Shown in pieces: positions 28,695-36,026 of a stretch of DNA of 64,000 nt; the first letter of the stretch is position 1; each line of letters starts with the position of its first letter. The position numbers were made by a program, and so were the translations under genes. The stretch covers positions 1 to 64,000 of the forward strand of contig QQVN01000003.1 of NCBI GenBank assembly GCA_003352285.1, read 5' to 3'. The notes under the pieces were generated by a model. The model ran no database searches. It was not told the DNA's origin and saw only the letters and a program-made list of their open reading frames with translations. Source of the stretch: Thermoproteota archaeon. GTDB lineage: Archaea; Thermoproteota; Nitrososphaeria; Nitrososphaerales; Nitrosopumilaceae.

Positions 28695-29011
28695 CTTTTA
28701 TCCCATGCCACAATTGCAGAAATAATTCCAGCTGGCAGCACTATCATGCTAAGCAAAAATGAAACATTGTCTTGCAAAAGCATGGAAATATCTGGTTCCT
28801 GGGTGATTCCCTGTGCGGTTCCACTCCATTCTGAAATTCCCTCAATGCCAAGATATCCAGACCAAATAACTGGACGCGTGAGATTAATCAGAAATTGGAA
28901 AACAGAACAGTCTGAACCTGCATCCCTGCACATCTCATAGCCGGGGATTAGTGAAAAGTAGAATGCAACAAACGATGCAATTACTGCTAGAATTTTGTAT
29001 CTAGTCTTCAT
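28691..29011 (-). CDS. Small membrane protein with lumenal domain
   Basis: From ATG 29011 the product is 106 residues with a first helix (KTRYKILAVIASFVAFYFSLIPGYEM), an outside loop with two Cys (CRDAGSDCSVF) and a C-terminal hydrophobic stretch (FLLSMIVLPAGIISAIVAW). A TTG at 29023 would add four residues and overlap the upstream gene. It overlaps the downstream gene by 4 bp (ATGA). No family recognised. Confidence 0.65.
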   Translation of the reverse strand: MKTRYKILAVIASFVAFYFSLIPGYEMCRDAGSDCSVFQFLINLTRPVIWSGYLGIEGISEWSGTAQGITQEPDISMLLQDNVSFLLSMIVLPAGIISAIVAWDKR

Positions 29012-29016
29012 ATTTA

Positions 29017-29796
29017 TCAACAAATGGCAAATCCTACGGTGTAGGTGTTATCATTGTACTCAAAATAGGAACTGCGAGTCCCATTCTGAATAATTTGTTC
29101 GTCATACCATTTTCTTGCATCATTCCAAGCATTCTCATCTGCTCCTTTTGATATGTTAACGCTGTCATCTCTGGTTCCTATCTGGTTTAATGCATCACGA
29201 ATCTTTGGATAATGACTTAGTGCATCATCATCCATCTCAATTAACATGGTATTGGAATATTCATAGTTGTCAAGCTGCACATTTACGTACTGTATTGTCT
29301 CTGGTGGAAACGAAAAGATTCCGTTTATGACATATGTGTTGTCCTCATAGGATAACTTTGGCATTATTTTTACAGAATAAATATAGTCAGTCATGTTTTG
29401 CTGCTCCATTTTCTTTTGATAGACTGGTGGGGTAGGCTCTACATAGTCGTCTGGGTTTCCCTTTTGATTTGCAATCTCGTCTCTGAATAGTTTGTGAATG
29501 GATACTACCTCGTCCAGTGAAAGCTCAGCATATCCCCTGTCATTTTTTGGAGGAGTAGTTTTTTCTGCCTGCACCACCAAGTCGTGAATTATTCTGGATT
29601 GTGTAAGCTGCTCTGAGCTGATAAGAATTGGTACCTCCTGCATTCTGCTGATATCATACTCTGATAGTTTACTGACATGAACTGATGCGCAGCTATTTTC
29701 AGTCATATTTGCAAGTAATGACCATGGAAACGGAATGACAAACCATGCAAACAAAATTGCGGTTCCAATGATTGCTAATTTGTACTGTAGTTTCAT
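29017..29796 (-). CDS. Membrane-anchored exported protein
   Basis: The 259-residue protein starts MKLQYKLAIIGTAILFAWFV, an uncleaved anchor or signal, followed by a soluble exported domain with several NxT/S sequons (NMTENS, NISK, NGTR) that could be N-glycosylated. Two Cys (near residue 36 and the last residue, FAIC) could form a disulphide linking both ends of the domain. It shares the MKLQY start with the next upstream gene and overlaps it by 4 bp. Confidence 0.7.
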   Translation of the reverse strand: MKLQYKLAIIGTAILFAWFVIPFPWSLLANMTENSCASVHVSKLSEYDISRMQEVPILISSEQLTQSRIIHDLVVQAEKTTPPKNDRGYAELSLDEVVSIHKLFRDEIANQKGNPDDYVEPTPPVYQKKMEQQNMTDYIYSVKIMPKLSYEDNTYVINGIFSFPPETIQYVNVQLDNYEYSNTMLIEMDDDALSHYPKIRDALNQIGTRDDSVNISKGADENAWNDARKWYDEQIIQNGTRSSYFEYNDNTYTVGFAIC

Positions 29797-31409
29797 TTCT
29801 TTCCAAAAGTCTCACAATGGTAATTCTGCAAATGATTCAGGATGTCCTCTTGAGCTATCTCGTATCGATGCTGTTTGTCCTCATAGCAGTGAAACTCGAT
29901 GTGTTGCAGATTGTATCTTTTATCAAAGTAAAGACTCAACCTTGCAGAAAACCCATCATCGTCTCCTGCATGATATGACACACGATCGCCGCTTACAGAA
30001 GAATTCATTTCACCATATTGGGCATAGAATGCATCAACTACGGGATTATTCATGATATCTTCAAGCGTAGATTGAGTAATGTGACAGACCTCAACGCATA
30101 CATCATCGCATGCAACATCTGGATATGCAGGATCGTTTCTGCATGCAGATGCACACTCATTGTATGCACCACCCATCAGGGAGCACTGCAGTGGATCCTC
30201 AAGATTGATACACTCTTTTGATTCTGATATCCACTTGCCATCGTATATTCCACACAAATCCCTTGGAAGATTATCAGTTGCAGGTCCACCAAGGCGCAAT
30301 GCTGCCCATCCCCTGTTGATTAGCTCAATCACAGTATCAGGATAGACGCATGCTATCATCATTCTGTCTAGTCTTGGCACTGCATGATATCCATCACGGC
30401 ACTGTATCTCAGAGAGTGCAGCGCCGTTTTTTATCTGCTTTAATGGGGGAAGAGATCCATGCAATTTTGTAATGTCTTCTTTTTGTGAATAATACAAATA
30501 GACATCAAAGTGCGAATGATCTTTTGTCTCATCAACCCACTCATGGAACCTGTTTTGGTTTAGCGAATCTATCATCTCTTGCTTTTTTTGCTCCATCCAT
30601 GTTTCCCCCTTGTACTTGTAGAAGAGATCTGTCTGGTCTGGGTTGCATGGAACTATGCTCTGTATTTCTGCATTAAAGCACGGATGAGAAGACTCTGCCA
30701 GTATTGGAATTGTAAAGCTGACTTGCTCCACCAGACTTGCATCAATTCTTGCCTCCTCTATGGTAACTATCAGCTCATGCTTTCCTGAAAGAAAGACTGG
30801 GCCTTTTATTTTTGGAGTGTCATATTCTGGCAGAATAATTCCAGCAGCAATTGATGCAGTTGTACCATAGTACGTGGTACATTTCCATAGCTCATCCTCT
30901 GGACATCCAAATATTGGCTGTATGATAATCTCTAGTGTTCCGTCTGGCACATCGTAAATGTTTCTTGCCAAGAGGTCTCCGTCTTTGCTAATCTGTAAGC
31001 GTAAAATGACATCAGTTGCAGTCTGGTTTGTCAGCTCATCATATGCCCTGATGATTAGTTGTCCCTCTTCTGGTGCATCTTGGGCATACCCTGCAGAGAC
31101 TGCCATTTTGTGTGTTTTTCCTTGGGAAAAGTCACAGACCTGATAGCACTGTGAAGTGCACACCCTGTCTGCATTGCCATCTGACATTCCTCTGCAGCTA
31201 CTACATTCTAGGTATACGCCATTGAACTGCTTGCAGTAATTCTGGAATTCCTCTTCATTCTCATAGCTTGGTTCCTCACATTCCAGAGTCGATGCAACCC
31301 AATTTCCAAATTTTTTCTCGCAAATTTCCTTTGCAGAGTCTGCATAGGCATCATGAATCGGCAACAAGAATGCTAATCCTGCAATGATTGCTATGTACTG
31401 TAACTTCAT
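29793..31409 (-). CDS. Exported protein with duplicated Cys-rich module
   Basis: The 538-residue product has a cleavable-looking signal (residues 1-23, ending DAYA). Two homologous Cys-rich modules follow the pattern C-x6-W-x6-EC...C-x3-GxY-x-EC-x-S-x-CR...C-x3-C-x2-VC at residues 30-92 and 386-442. Between them lie a beta-rich region and, at 333-369, a C-x-DG...ACV...LINRGWA module shared with the Kazal fusion. Cys spacing resembles trypsin-inhibitor-like (TIL) domains. A clear ribosome binding site (ggaggaagaa) precedes the ATG. It overlaps both neighbours by 4 bp. Confidence 0.8.
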   Translation of the reverse strand: MKLQYIAIIAGLAFLLPIHDAYADSAKEICEKKFGNWVASTLECEEPSYENEEEFQNYCKQFNGVYLECSSCRGMSDGNADRVCTSQCYQVCDFSQGKTHKMAVSAGYAQDAPEEGQLIIRAYDELTNQTATDVILRLQISKDGDLLARNIYDVPDGTLEIIIQPIFGCPEDELWKCTTYYGTTASIAAGIILPEYDTPKIKGPVFLSGKHELIVTIEEARIDASLVEQVSFTIPILAESSHPCFNAEIQSIVPCNPDQTDLFYKYKGETWMEQKKQEMIDSLNQNRFHEWVDETKDHSHFDVYLYYSQKEDITKLHGSLPPLKQIKNGAALSEIQCRDGYHAVPRLDRMMIACVYPDTVIELINRGWAALRLGGPATDNLPRDLCGIYDGKWISESKECINLEDPLQCSLMGGAYNECASACRNDPAYPDVACDDVCVEVCHITQSTLEDIMNNPVVDAFYAQYGEMNSSVSGDRVSYHAGDDDGFSARLSLYFDKRYNLQHIEFHCYEDKQHRYEIAQEDILNHLQNYHCETFGKK

Positions 31410-31822
31410 TTCTTCCTCCTAGCTAGAATAATTACAAACAATCCGACAATTACTATAGAGCCTGCAAGCGTCCACCATCCAAGCGAGTCCCCCAATGTCT
31501 CTCCTTTGGCAAGTGGTTCACGCTGCTCTGAATCAGTTGGAATCTCTTCTATGGGGCCACTTGCATTTTCGTTTCTTAGTGGACTCCATTCCCACACGCA
31601 ATCTTGGGCATTCCATGCATAGTTGTTTGCAGGGGCTTTTCCTTTCATGCAATTTTCCACTGGAACATCTGCATATTGTTTCCATTTGCAATCGACAAAG
31701 ACCCATCCCTCACCGTCTGGTTTTGGACCACTTTTGCATTCGGCAGGTGGCGGAGCATTATCTTGGGCAAATATGGGAAGAATAAATCCAATCAATAACA
31801 AAACCATTACAAAATACTTCAT
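31406..31822 (-). CDS. Type I membrane protein with twin Cys/Trp repeat
   Basis: The 138-residue protein has a signal peptide (MKYFVMVLLLIGFILPIFAQ), an outside domain with two repeats of C-x5-P-x5-W-x3-DC-x-W (Cys29-Cys45 and Cys58-Cys75), a Pro/Glu-rich stalk, and a C-terminal helix (WWTLAGSIVIVGLFVIILA) followed by RRKK. This is a surface protein held by one membrane span. It has its own promoter-like element with an inverted repeat at 31829-31860. Confidence 0.75.
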   Translation of the reverse strand: MKYFVMVLLLIGFILPIFAQDNAPPPAECKSGPKPDGEGWVFVDCKWKQYADVPVENCMKGKAPANNYAWNAQDCVWEWSPLRNENASGPIEEIPTDSEQREPLAKGETLGDSLGWWTLAGSIVIVGLFVIILARRKK

Positions 31823-31828
31823 CCATTA

Positions 31829-31860
31829 AAGCTCCAAGTGGGAGCTTCATAAGTTATTCT
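31829..31860 (-). promoter_or_regulatory. Promoter element plus 7-bp inverted repeat
   Basis: On the minus strand a 15-nt element (agaataacttatgaa, 31846-31860) precedes a perfect dyad AAGCTCC-cactt-GGAGCTT (31829-31847), which ends 6 bp before the ATG at 31822. The same 15 nt occur at 33410-33424 upstream of the next gene, again followed by a perfect dyad. The element is probably the core promoter (TATA-like cttatga) and the dyad an operator or leader hairpin. Confidence 0.55.
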
Positions 31861-33376
31861 AAGCTCTTGTCCCTAAAGGTCCGGATTTTCTGGCAAGAAT
31901 CACTATTGGTATAATTGCAGCACCCAAAAGCAACAGTGCGATTCCCTCAAATTCAGGTATTGCACTGGTGCCAATCACTTCAATTTTTGTATGATCATCC
32001 TCACCAGGCCATGGAGAAAAATGAGTGTATCCTTCTGTCTTTCGTATGTTGCCGTCTCGCTCCACTCCGTTTACAAGAACAGTAAAGTCTCCATCTAGTA
32101 GCTCATTGGGTATGCCAAAGTCTACTCGCCTATATGGTTCAGAAGTATCAAGCTCTATTGACAGAGTCTTTTTTTGCTTATCAAAAGTTACATTTTGTGG
32201 GATAAAGTAAGCCCCATCAACTGTAACGGTAAACTCTTTTCCTTGTTCAGTTATTGTAAAATTTTTGATGTTGTAAGGTGCTTCCGTACCTACCGTTTGT
32301 TCCAAACCATTATAGCTTGGCGTAACGTGTATTGTATAGTATCCAGCTCTTAGACCGATTGGCTCAAAATGAAAACTATACTCTCCGTTCTCATTTGATA
32401 CTGTTTCTTTTGTGTCTAGTGTCTCCATCCATTGGCCGTGTTTAAGATCATATCTTTTGATTTCAGCTTTGATTGGAACATTTGGAATGATATTGCCGCA
32501 TCCATTGTATGCAGTGTGACCTGCAAAGTCAATTGGCTGCTCTGTCATAAATAATTCAGGCTTGAATTTGACTTTAAAGGGTGTTAGAACAGAGTATGGA
32601 GTCTTCTTTGGCATGGGGGATTGCTCTATTGTTATTTGAAATGATTTTTGCTCATTCTGATATCCTTCAAATTCTCCGCCAGCATGCAATGAAACATCAT
32701 ATGTACCGGGCCGTGCAGTATTTTGGATTGGCATGTTTCCTTTGACTATTCCTGCAGACCAATAGTCTGGCTGCAAGGAGTATAACGGAGATACATCAAG
32801 GGAAGCTCCCGCATCACCTGCGGTTTGAGTATCGCAGAGCTGATGAGGTATGTAACTTGTTGCCATAATTCTTAGATAGTGAGCAGGCCTTCCAACACCG
32901 TCGACTACCTTTGCTTCAAATTGTACTGGCTCTCCCTGCTTTAGCGTTGTGTTTAGCACTTTGATATCAGAAATCACAATCTTGCTTGCATCTTTTTTTG
33001 TAAAGATAAACTTTGAGATATCTTGAGAGGGAGTATCAATTAAGACAAGATACCTGTACCTGTCAGGATTTTTTGGAAGGGTGTATTCAAAGAGTGTCTT
33101 GCCATCTTGTAATGTCTTTTGCTCCTCAAAGAGAACTTTGGCATAATCGGGCCCGTCTGTCACATCAGATATTTTTACGGTAATTGGCTGGGAATAGTTT
33201 TCCAAGTCCTCTGTTGCATTTATTGGAATTTTGATTGTTTCACCGGGGCTGTACTCTGTCTTTTCAAATGCCACGTCGATACAGCATGGCCACCATCCTC
33301 CACCAAAGGCATTTTGAGATAAAGAAAATGAAGAGAAGAGAATTCCAGATACAATTAAAAAAACAAGATACTTCGT
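31859..33376 (-). CDS. Secreted beta-sandwich protein with PEF sorting tail
   Basis: This large exported protein ends in IPEFEGIALLLLGAAIIPIVILARKS, the Pro-Glu-Phe motif, hydrophobic helix and basic tail of PEF/PEFG-CTERM proteins handled by archaeosortase-like enzymes. The rest looks like several Ig-like domains (SPGETIKIPINA, LKQGEPVQFEAKVVDG, VNGVERDG). The first normal start codon is GTG at 33274 (471 residues), but that product lacks a signal. The open frame continues upstream through a good signal sequence (KYLVFLIVSGILFSSFSLS) to an ACG codon at 33376 where an ATG is expected (505 residues). Either ACG is used, or the 5' end is altered. Confidence 0.75.
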   Translation of the reverse strand, partial: TKYLVFLIVSGILFSSFSLSQNAFGGGWWPCCIDVAFEKTEYSPGETIKIPINATEDLENYSQPITVKISDVTDGPDYAKVLFEEQKTLQDGKTLFEYTLPKNPDRYRYLVLIDTPSQDISKFIFTKKDASKIVISDIKVLNTTLKQGEPVQFEAKVVDGVGRPAHYLRIMATSYIPHQLCDTQTAGDAGASLDVSPLYSLQPDYWSAGIVKGNMPIQNTARPGTYDVSLHAGGEFEGYQNEQKSFQITIEQSPMPKKTPYSVLTPFKVKFKPELFMTEQPIDFAGHTAYNGCGNIIPNVPIKAEIKRYDLKHGQWMETLDTKETVSNENGEYSFHFEPIGLRAGYYTIHVTPSYNGLEQTVGTEAPYNIKNFTITEQGKEFTVTVDGAYFIPQNVTFDKQKKTLSIELDTSEPYRRVDFGIPNELLDGDFTVLVNGVERDGNIRKTEGYTHFSPWPGEDDHTKIEVIGTSAIPEFEGIALLLLGAAIIPIVILARKSGPLGTRA

Positions 33377-33384
33377 AAAGATTC

Positions 33385-33424
33385 CTCAGATTTTCTGAGA
33401 TAATCCTTGTTCATAAGTTATTCT
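33385..33424 (-). promoter_or_regulatory. Second copy of promoter element plus dyad
   Basis: The 15-nt element of 31846-31860 recurs exactly at 33410-33424 (minus strand), followed by a perfect dyad CTCAGA-aaa-TCTGAG (33385-33399), 9 bp before the ACG codon at 33376. The element matches and the dyad position is similar, but the dyad sequence differs from that at 31829. This suggests a shared promoter type with separate operators or hairpins. Confidence 0.55.
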
Positions 33425-33459
33425 ATGATTTGAATCTGATACGTGCTTATGTTAGACAG

Positions 33460-33567
33460 TTATTTTGTAAAGAATCCAATTAGTACACCCACTAAAAGTA
33501 AACCACCAACCAATGCTATTGCTATCTTGCCTATGCCTTCTGGATAATTTTCTGGAATTGGAAACAA
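33460..33567 (-). CDS. Possible 35-residue membrane peptide
   Basis: A TTG-initiated frame encodes a short Pro-rich N-terminus (MFPIPENYPEGIG) and one transmembrane helix (KIAIALVGGLLLVGVLIGFF) ending TK. An in-frame TAA lies directly upstream of the TTG codon region, so it is not the tail of a longer frame. It resembles the sorting-tail layout of the neighbouring gene but without an exported domain. It may be a genuine mini-protein or a relic. Confidence 0.4.
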   Translation of the reverse strand: MFPIPENYPEGIGKIAIALVGGLLLVGVLIGFFTK

Positions 33568-33742
33568 AGGTTATCGATATTTTTCTTTTGGAGATGTAAT
33601 TTTAATCATGGTGCTAACGACTAGAGTACCATATGTCTAATCTGAAAACACAGCTAGATAATACCCTCATACTAGTATACTAGCATACTTGGGCAAATAG
33701 CCAAAGTTTTCATTTTGGGTGGGTGCCTTTTGCACGCCCCAA
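33568..33742. other. Intergenic stretch with palindromes
   Basis: No gene seen. It contains a small palindrome atactagtat (33670-33679) inside a run of ACTAG/ATAC repeats (33669-33689). A GC-rich hairpin (gggtgc...gcacgccc, about 33718-33741) directly follows the stop of the minus-strand 95-residue gene and may terminate its transcript. Confidence 0.4.
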
Positions 33743-34030
33743 TTACTTGTTTAAAATAGTGATGAATCTATCAAATAACTCCATTTTTGGCACAAGGCTT
33801 AGCTCACTGTTTACTGCTTGAACCAGTCTTTGGTATTTCTCACCCAAGACCTGCTTTAGTATTGCATTTACTGCATCTGGGTTATCAAGTGAGTCATCAA
33901 ATGAGAGGTTACTATCCTTTAATGCCCGCTCTATCTTTGATAGGGACTTGATATCAATATCGAGAATTGACTTTTCAAGAAGAGAGGATACGACATCTTT
34001 GTACACCTGCATGTCTCTTGCCCAAGCCAA
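33743..34030 (-). CDS. Paralogue of the 95-residue helical protein
   Basis: The 95-residue product (TTG start; ATG at 34012 is an alternative) aligns along its length with the protein at 1261-1548: SLLEKSIL / VIIERTLN, SLDNPDAVNAILKQVLG / CLENPEYFKRIIQDIYG, RFITILNK / DFIKILEH. It is helical, soluble and lacks cysteines. Function unknown; two copies in 64 kb suggest an expanded thaumarchaeal family. Confidence 0.75.
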   Translation of the reverse strand: MAWARDMQVYKDVVSSLLEKSILDIDIKSLSKIERALKDSNLSFDDSLDNPDAVNAILKQVLGEKYQRLVQAVNSELSLVPKMELFDRFITILNK

Positions 34031-34183
34031 TATGATATCTTGGTAAAATCACCTATTATGGCTGGGGGAACTTTTCTGGGATCAGCAGTACCAATGTGGA
34101 AAAAACAATGTAAAGTTTAGACGTACTCCTTTCCAAGAAAAAAGCCAATGCCTCCAAAAATTTTGGGATGATTTTGCGTAGAT

Positions 34184-34215
34184 GCGTCACATATGAGCGA
34201 TTTCATATGTTACGC
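34184..34215 (+). promoter_or_regulatory. 13-bp near-perfect dyad upstream of leuC
   Basis: gcgtcacatatga (34184-34196) and tcatatgttacgc (34203-34215) are inverted repeats matching at 12 of 13 positions around a 6-nt centre. The dyad ends about 20 bp before the TATA-like ttttaa (34236-34241). This is a strong candidate binding site for a dimeric regulator (for example an Lrp/AsnC-type protein) of the isopropylmalate isomerase operon. Confidence 0.6.
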
Positions 34216-34237
34216 TCTAATAGATTCTGAAAAGCTT

Positions 34238-34253
34238 TTAATCTGTAGATTAA
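34238..34253 (+). promoter_or_regulatory. Dyad overlapping the leuC promoter
   Basis: TTAATCT-gt-AGATTAA is a perfect 7-bp inverted repeat that overlaps the TATA-like ttttaa and ends 6 bp before the TTG at 34260. It is flanked by two AAGCTT palindromes (34232-34237 and 34252-34257). A protein bound here would block transcription initiation. Confidence 0.55.
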
Positions 34254-34259
34254 GCTTTT

Positions 34260-35537
34260 TTGAACGTGAATATTACAGAAAAAATTCTAGCTAGGGCATC
34301 TGGAAAGGAAAGATTGGCACCAGACGATGTAGTCTTTGCTAATGTGGATAAAGTAATGGTACATGACGTATCTGGTCCTGGGGTGATCAAGGTATTTGAT
34401 AAATTAAAGAAACAAGGGATTAATGTAGACAAGCTATGGAATCCAAAAAATGTCTGGGTTGCGGAAGATCATTTTGTTCCTTCTGCTGAAAAGGTCTCTG
34501 CAGAAAATATTGTCAAATTATCAAACTTTACAAAAAATTATGGAATTGAACGCCATTTCAAATACGGTATGGGTCAGTATGGAATTTGCCACACTTTATC
34601 CCATGAAGAAGCAATGGTTTTACCAGGCGAGGTATATGTTGGAGGTGACTCTCATACAAACACCACTGGAGCATTAGGTGCATTTGCATGCGGACTGGGA
34701 CACACTGATGTAGCTTATGTCCTGTTACATGGAAAAATATGGTTTAAGGTTCCAGAGACTGTTTACTTTAAGCTAAACGGAAAGCTACCTGATCATGTGA
34801 TGGCAAAAGATCTAATTCTCAAAATAATTGGCGATATAGGAACAGATGGTGGAGCATATCGTACCATGCAGTTTGGTGGTACCGGAATCTCAGAGATGTC
34901 AGTTGAAGAGCGATTAACTCTAACAAATATGACAACAGAGGGTGGTGCTAAAAACGGAATTATCGAACCAGATCAAAAAGTCTATGATTATCTAGCACAA
35001 CGTGGTGCAACAAATTACTCACCTGTAATGGGTGATGATGACGCAGAGTATGCAGAAACATACGAGTATGAGGGTTCTGAGATGGAGCCAATCGTAGCAA
35101 AACCTTTCTCACCAGAAAACATCTGTGTTGTAAGGGAAGCACCTTCAGTTGATCTTGACAAAGCATACATCGGTTCATGTACTGGTGCAAAGATGGAGGA
35201 TTTGGAAGCTGCAGCAAAAATACTCAAAGGAAGAACAGTAAAAATTAGAACAGAAATTTTACCAGCTGCAATATCGATTTACAAGCGTGCAATGGAAAAA
35301 GGATTAATCAAAATATTTCTTGATGCCGGCGCAACTGTTGGACCACCAACATGCGGAGCATGCTGTGGAGCACATATGGGAGTATTAGCAAAAGATGAAA
35401 TCTGCATTAGCACTACAAATCGAAACTTTCCTGGAAGAATGGGGCATGTGGATTCTCAAACGTATCTATCATCTCCTATGGTTGCAGCAGCATCTGCAGT
35501 TACTGGAAAGATTACTGATCCGAGGGATTTGAAATGA
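34260..35537 (+). CDS. leuC: Isopropylmalate/homoaconitate isomerase large subunit, archaeal type
   Basis: This 425-residue aconitase-family subunit starts at TTG. The [4Fe-4S] ligands are Cys307 (GSCTGA), Cys365 and Cys368 (TCGACCG). GGDSHTNTTGALGAFACGLGHTDVA and TNRNFPGRMGH are substrate/cluster motifs. The short length places it in the archaeal LeuC/HacA group, whose members isomerise isopropylmalate (leucine) or homocitrate/homoaconitate (lysine by the alpha-aminoadipate route). It overlaps its small subunit by 4 bp. A second, bacterial-type pair follows directly, so the two pairs may divide these jobs. Confidence 0.9.
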   Translation: MNVNITEKILARASGKERLAPDDVVFANVDKVMVHDVSGPGVIKVFDKLKKQGINVDKLWNPKNVWVAEDHFVPSAEKVSAENIVKLSNFTKNYGIERHFKYGMGQYGICHTLSHEEAMVLPGEVYVGGDSHTNTTGALGAFACGLGHTDVAYVLLHGKIWFKVPETVYFKLNGKLPDHVMAKDLILKIIGDIGTDGGAYRTMQFGGTGISEMSVEERLTLTNMTTEGGAKNGIIEPDQKVYDYLAQRGATNYSPVMGDDDAEYAETYEYEGSEMEPIVAKPFSPENICVVREAPSVDLDKAYIGSCTGAKMEDLEAAAKILKGRTVKIRTEILPAAISIYKRAMEKGLIKIFLDAGATVGPPTCGACCGAHMGVLAKDEICISTTNRNFPGRMGHVDSQTYLSSPMVAAASAVTGKITDPRDLK

Positions 35538-36016
35538 AAGGCAACGCAATAAAATATGAACGAGACAACATAGACACCGATGTAATAATTCCAGGTACTT
35601 ATCTTAAGATTCATGATTATGCAGAGCTTGCAACACACGCAATGGAGGGAATAGATCCTGATTTTCACTCAAAGGTTAAGGAAGGTGATTTCATTGTTGC
35701 CGGAAAGAATTTTGGTTGCGGCTCTAGCAGAGAACACGCCCCCATAGCATTATCTCACTCTGGAATAAAGGCAGTATTGGCTCCAACCTTTGCCAGAATT
35801 TTTTATAGGAATGCAGTTGATGGCGCATTTTTACTCCCAATTGAAATTTCTGAGGAAACCTACAAGGATATCTCAGACGGGGATGAGCTTGAAATTAACA
35901 CTGCAAAGAACGAGATTAAAAATATCACAAAAAACAAAGTGTATCAAATGAAACCTTTCTCAGAACTAATTGGGAAGATAATTGAGGCAGGTGGCCTCTT
36001 CAAGTATACTCCATAA
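35534..36016 (+). CDS. leuD: Isopropylmalate/homoaconitate isomerase small subunit, archaeal type
   Basis: The 160-residue swivel-domain subunit contains [31 protein letters not shown] (substrate loop) and [14 protein letters not shown]. The substrate-specificity loop after DTDVIIPG reads TYLKIHD, a tool for distinguishing isopropylmalate from homoaconitate enzymes by comparison with characterised homologues. ATGA overlap with leuC. Confidence 0.9.
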   Translation: MKGNAIKYERDNIDTDVIIPGTYLKIHDYAELATHAMEGIDPDFHSKVKEGDFIVAGKNFGCGSSREHAPIALSHSGIKAVLAPTFARIFYRNAVDGAFLLPIEISEETYKDISDGDELEINTAKNEIKNITKNKVYQMKPFSELIGKIIEAGGLFKYTP

Positions 36017-36026
36017 TCTGAATATC

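Noticed and set aside
33669-33689. ACTAG/GTATAC palindromic cluster as an attachment or insertion site
   Set aside because: No target duplication, transposase or integrase nearby; short palindromes of this size arise by chance in AT-rich DNA.
34056-34118. 20-residue frame upstream of leuC
   Set aside because: Too short, no promoter spacing or motif; likely chance.
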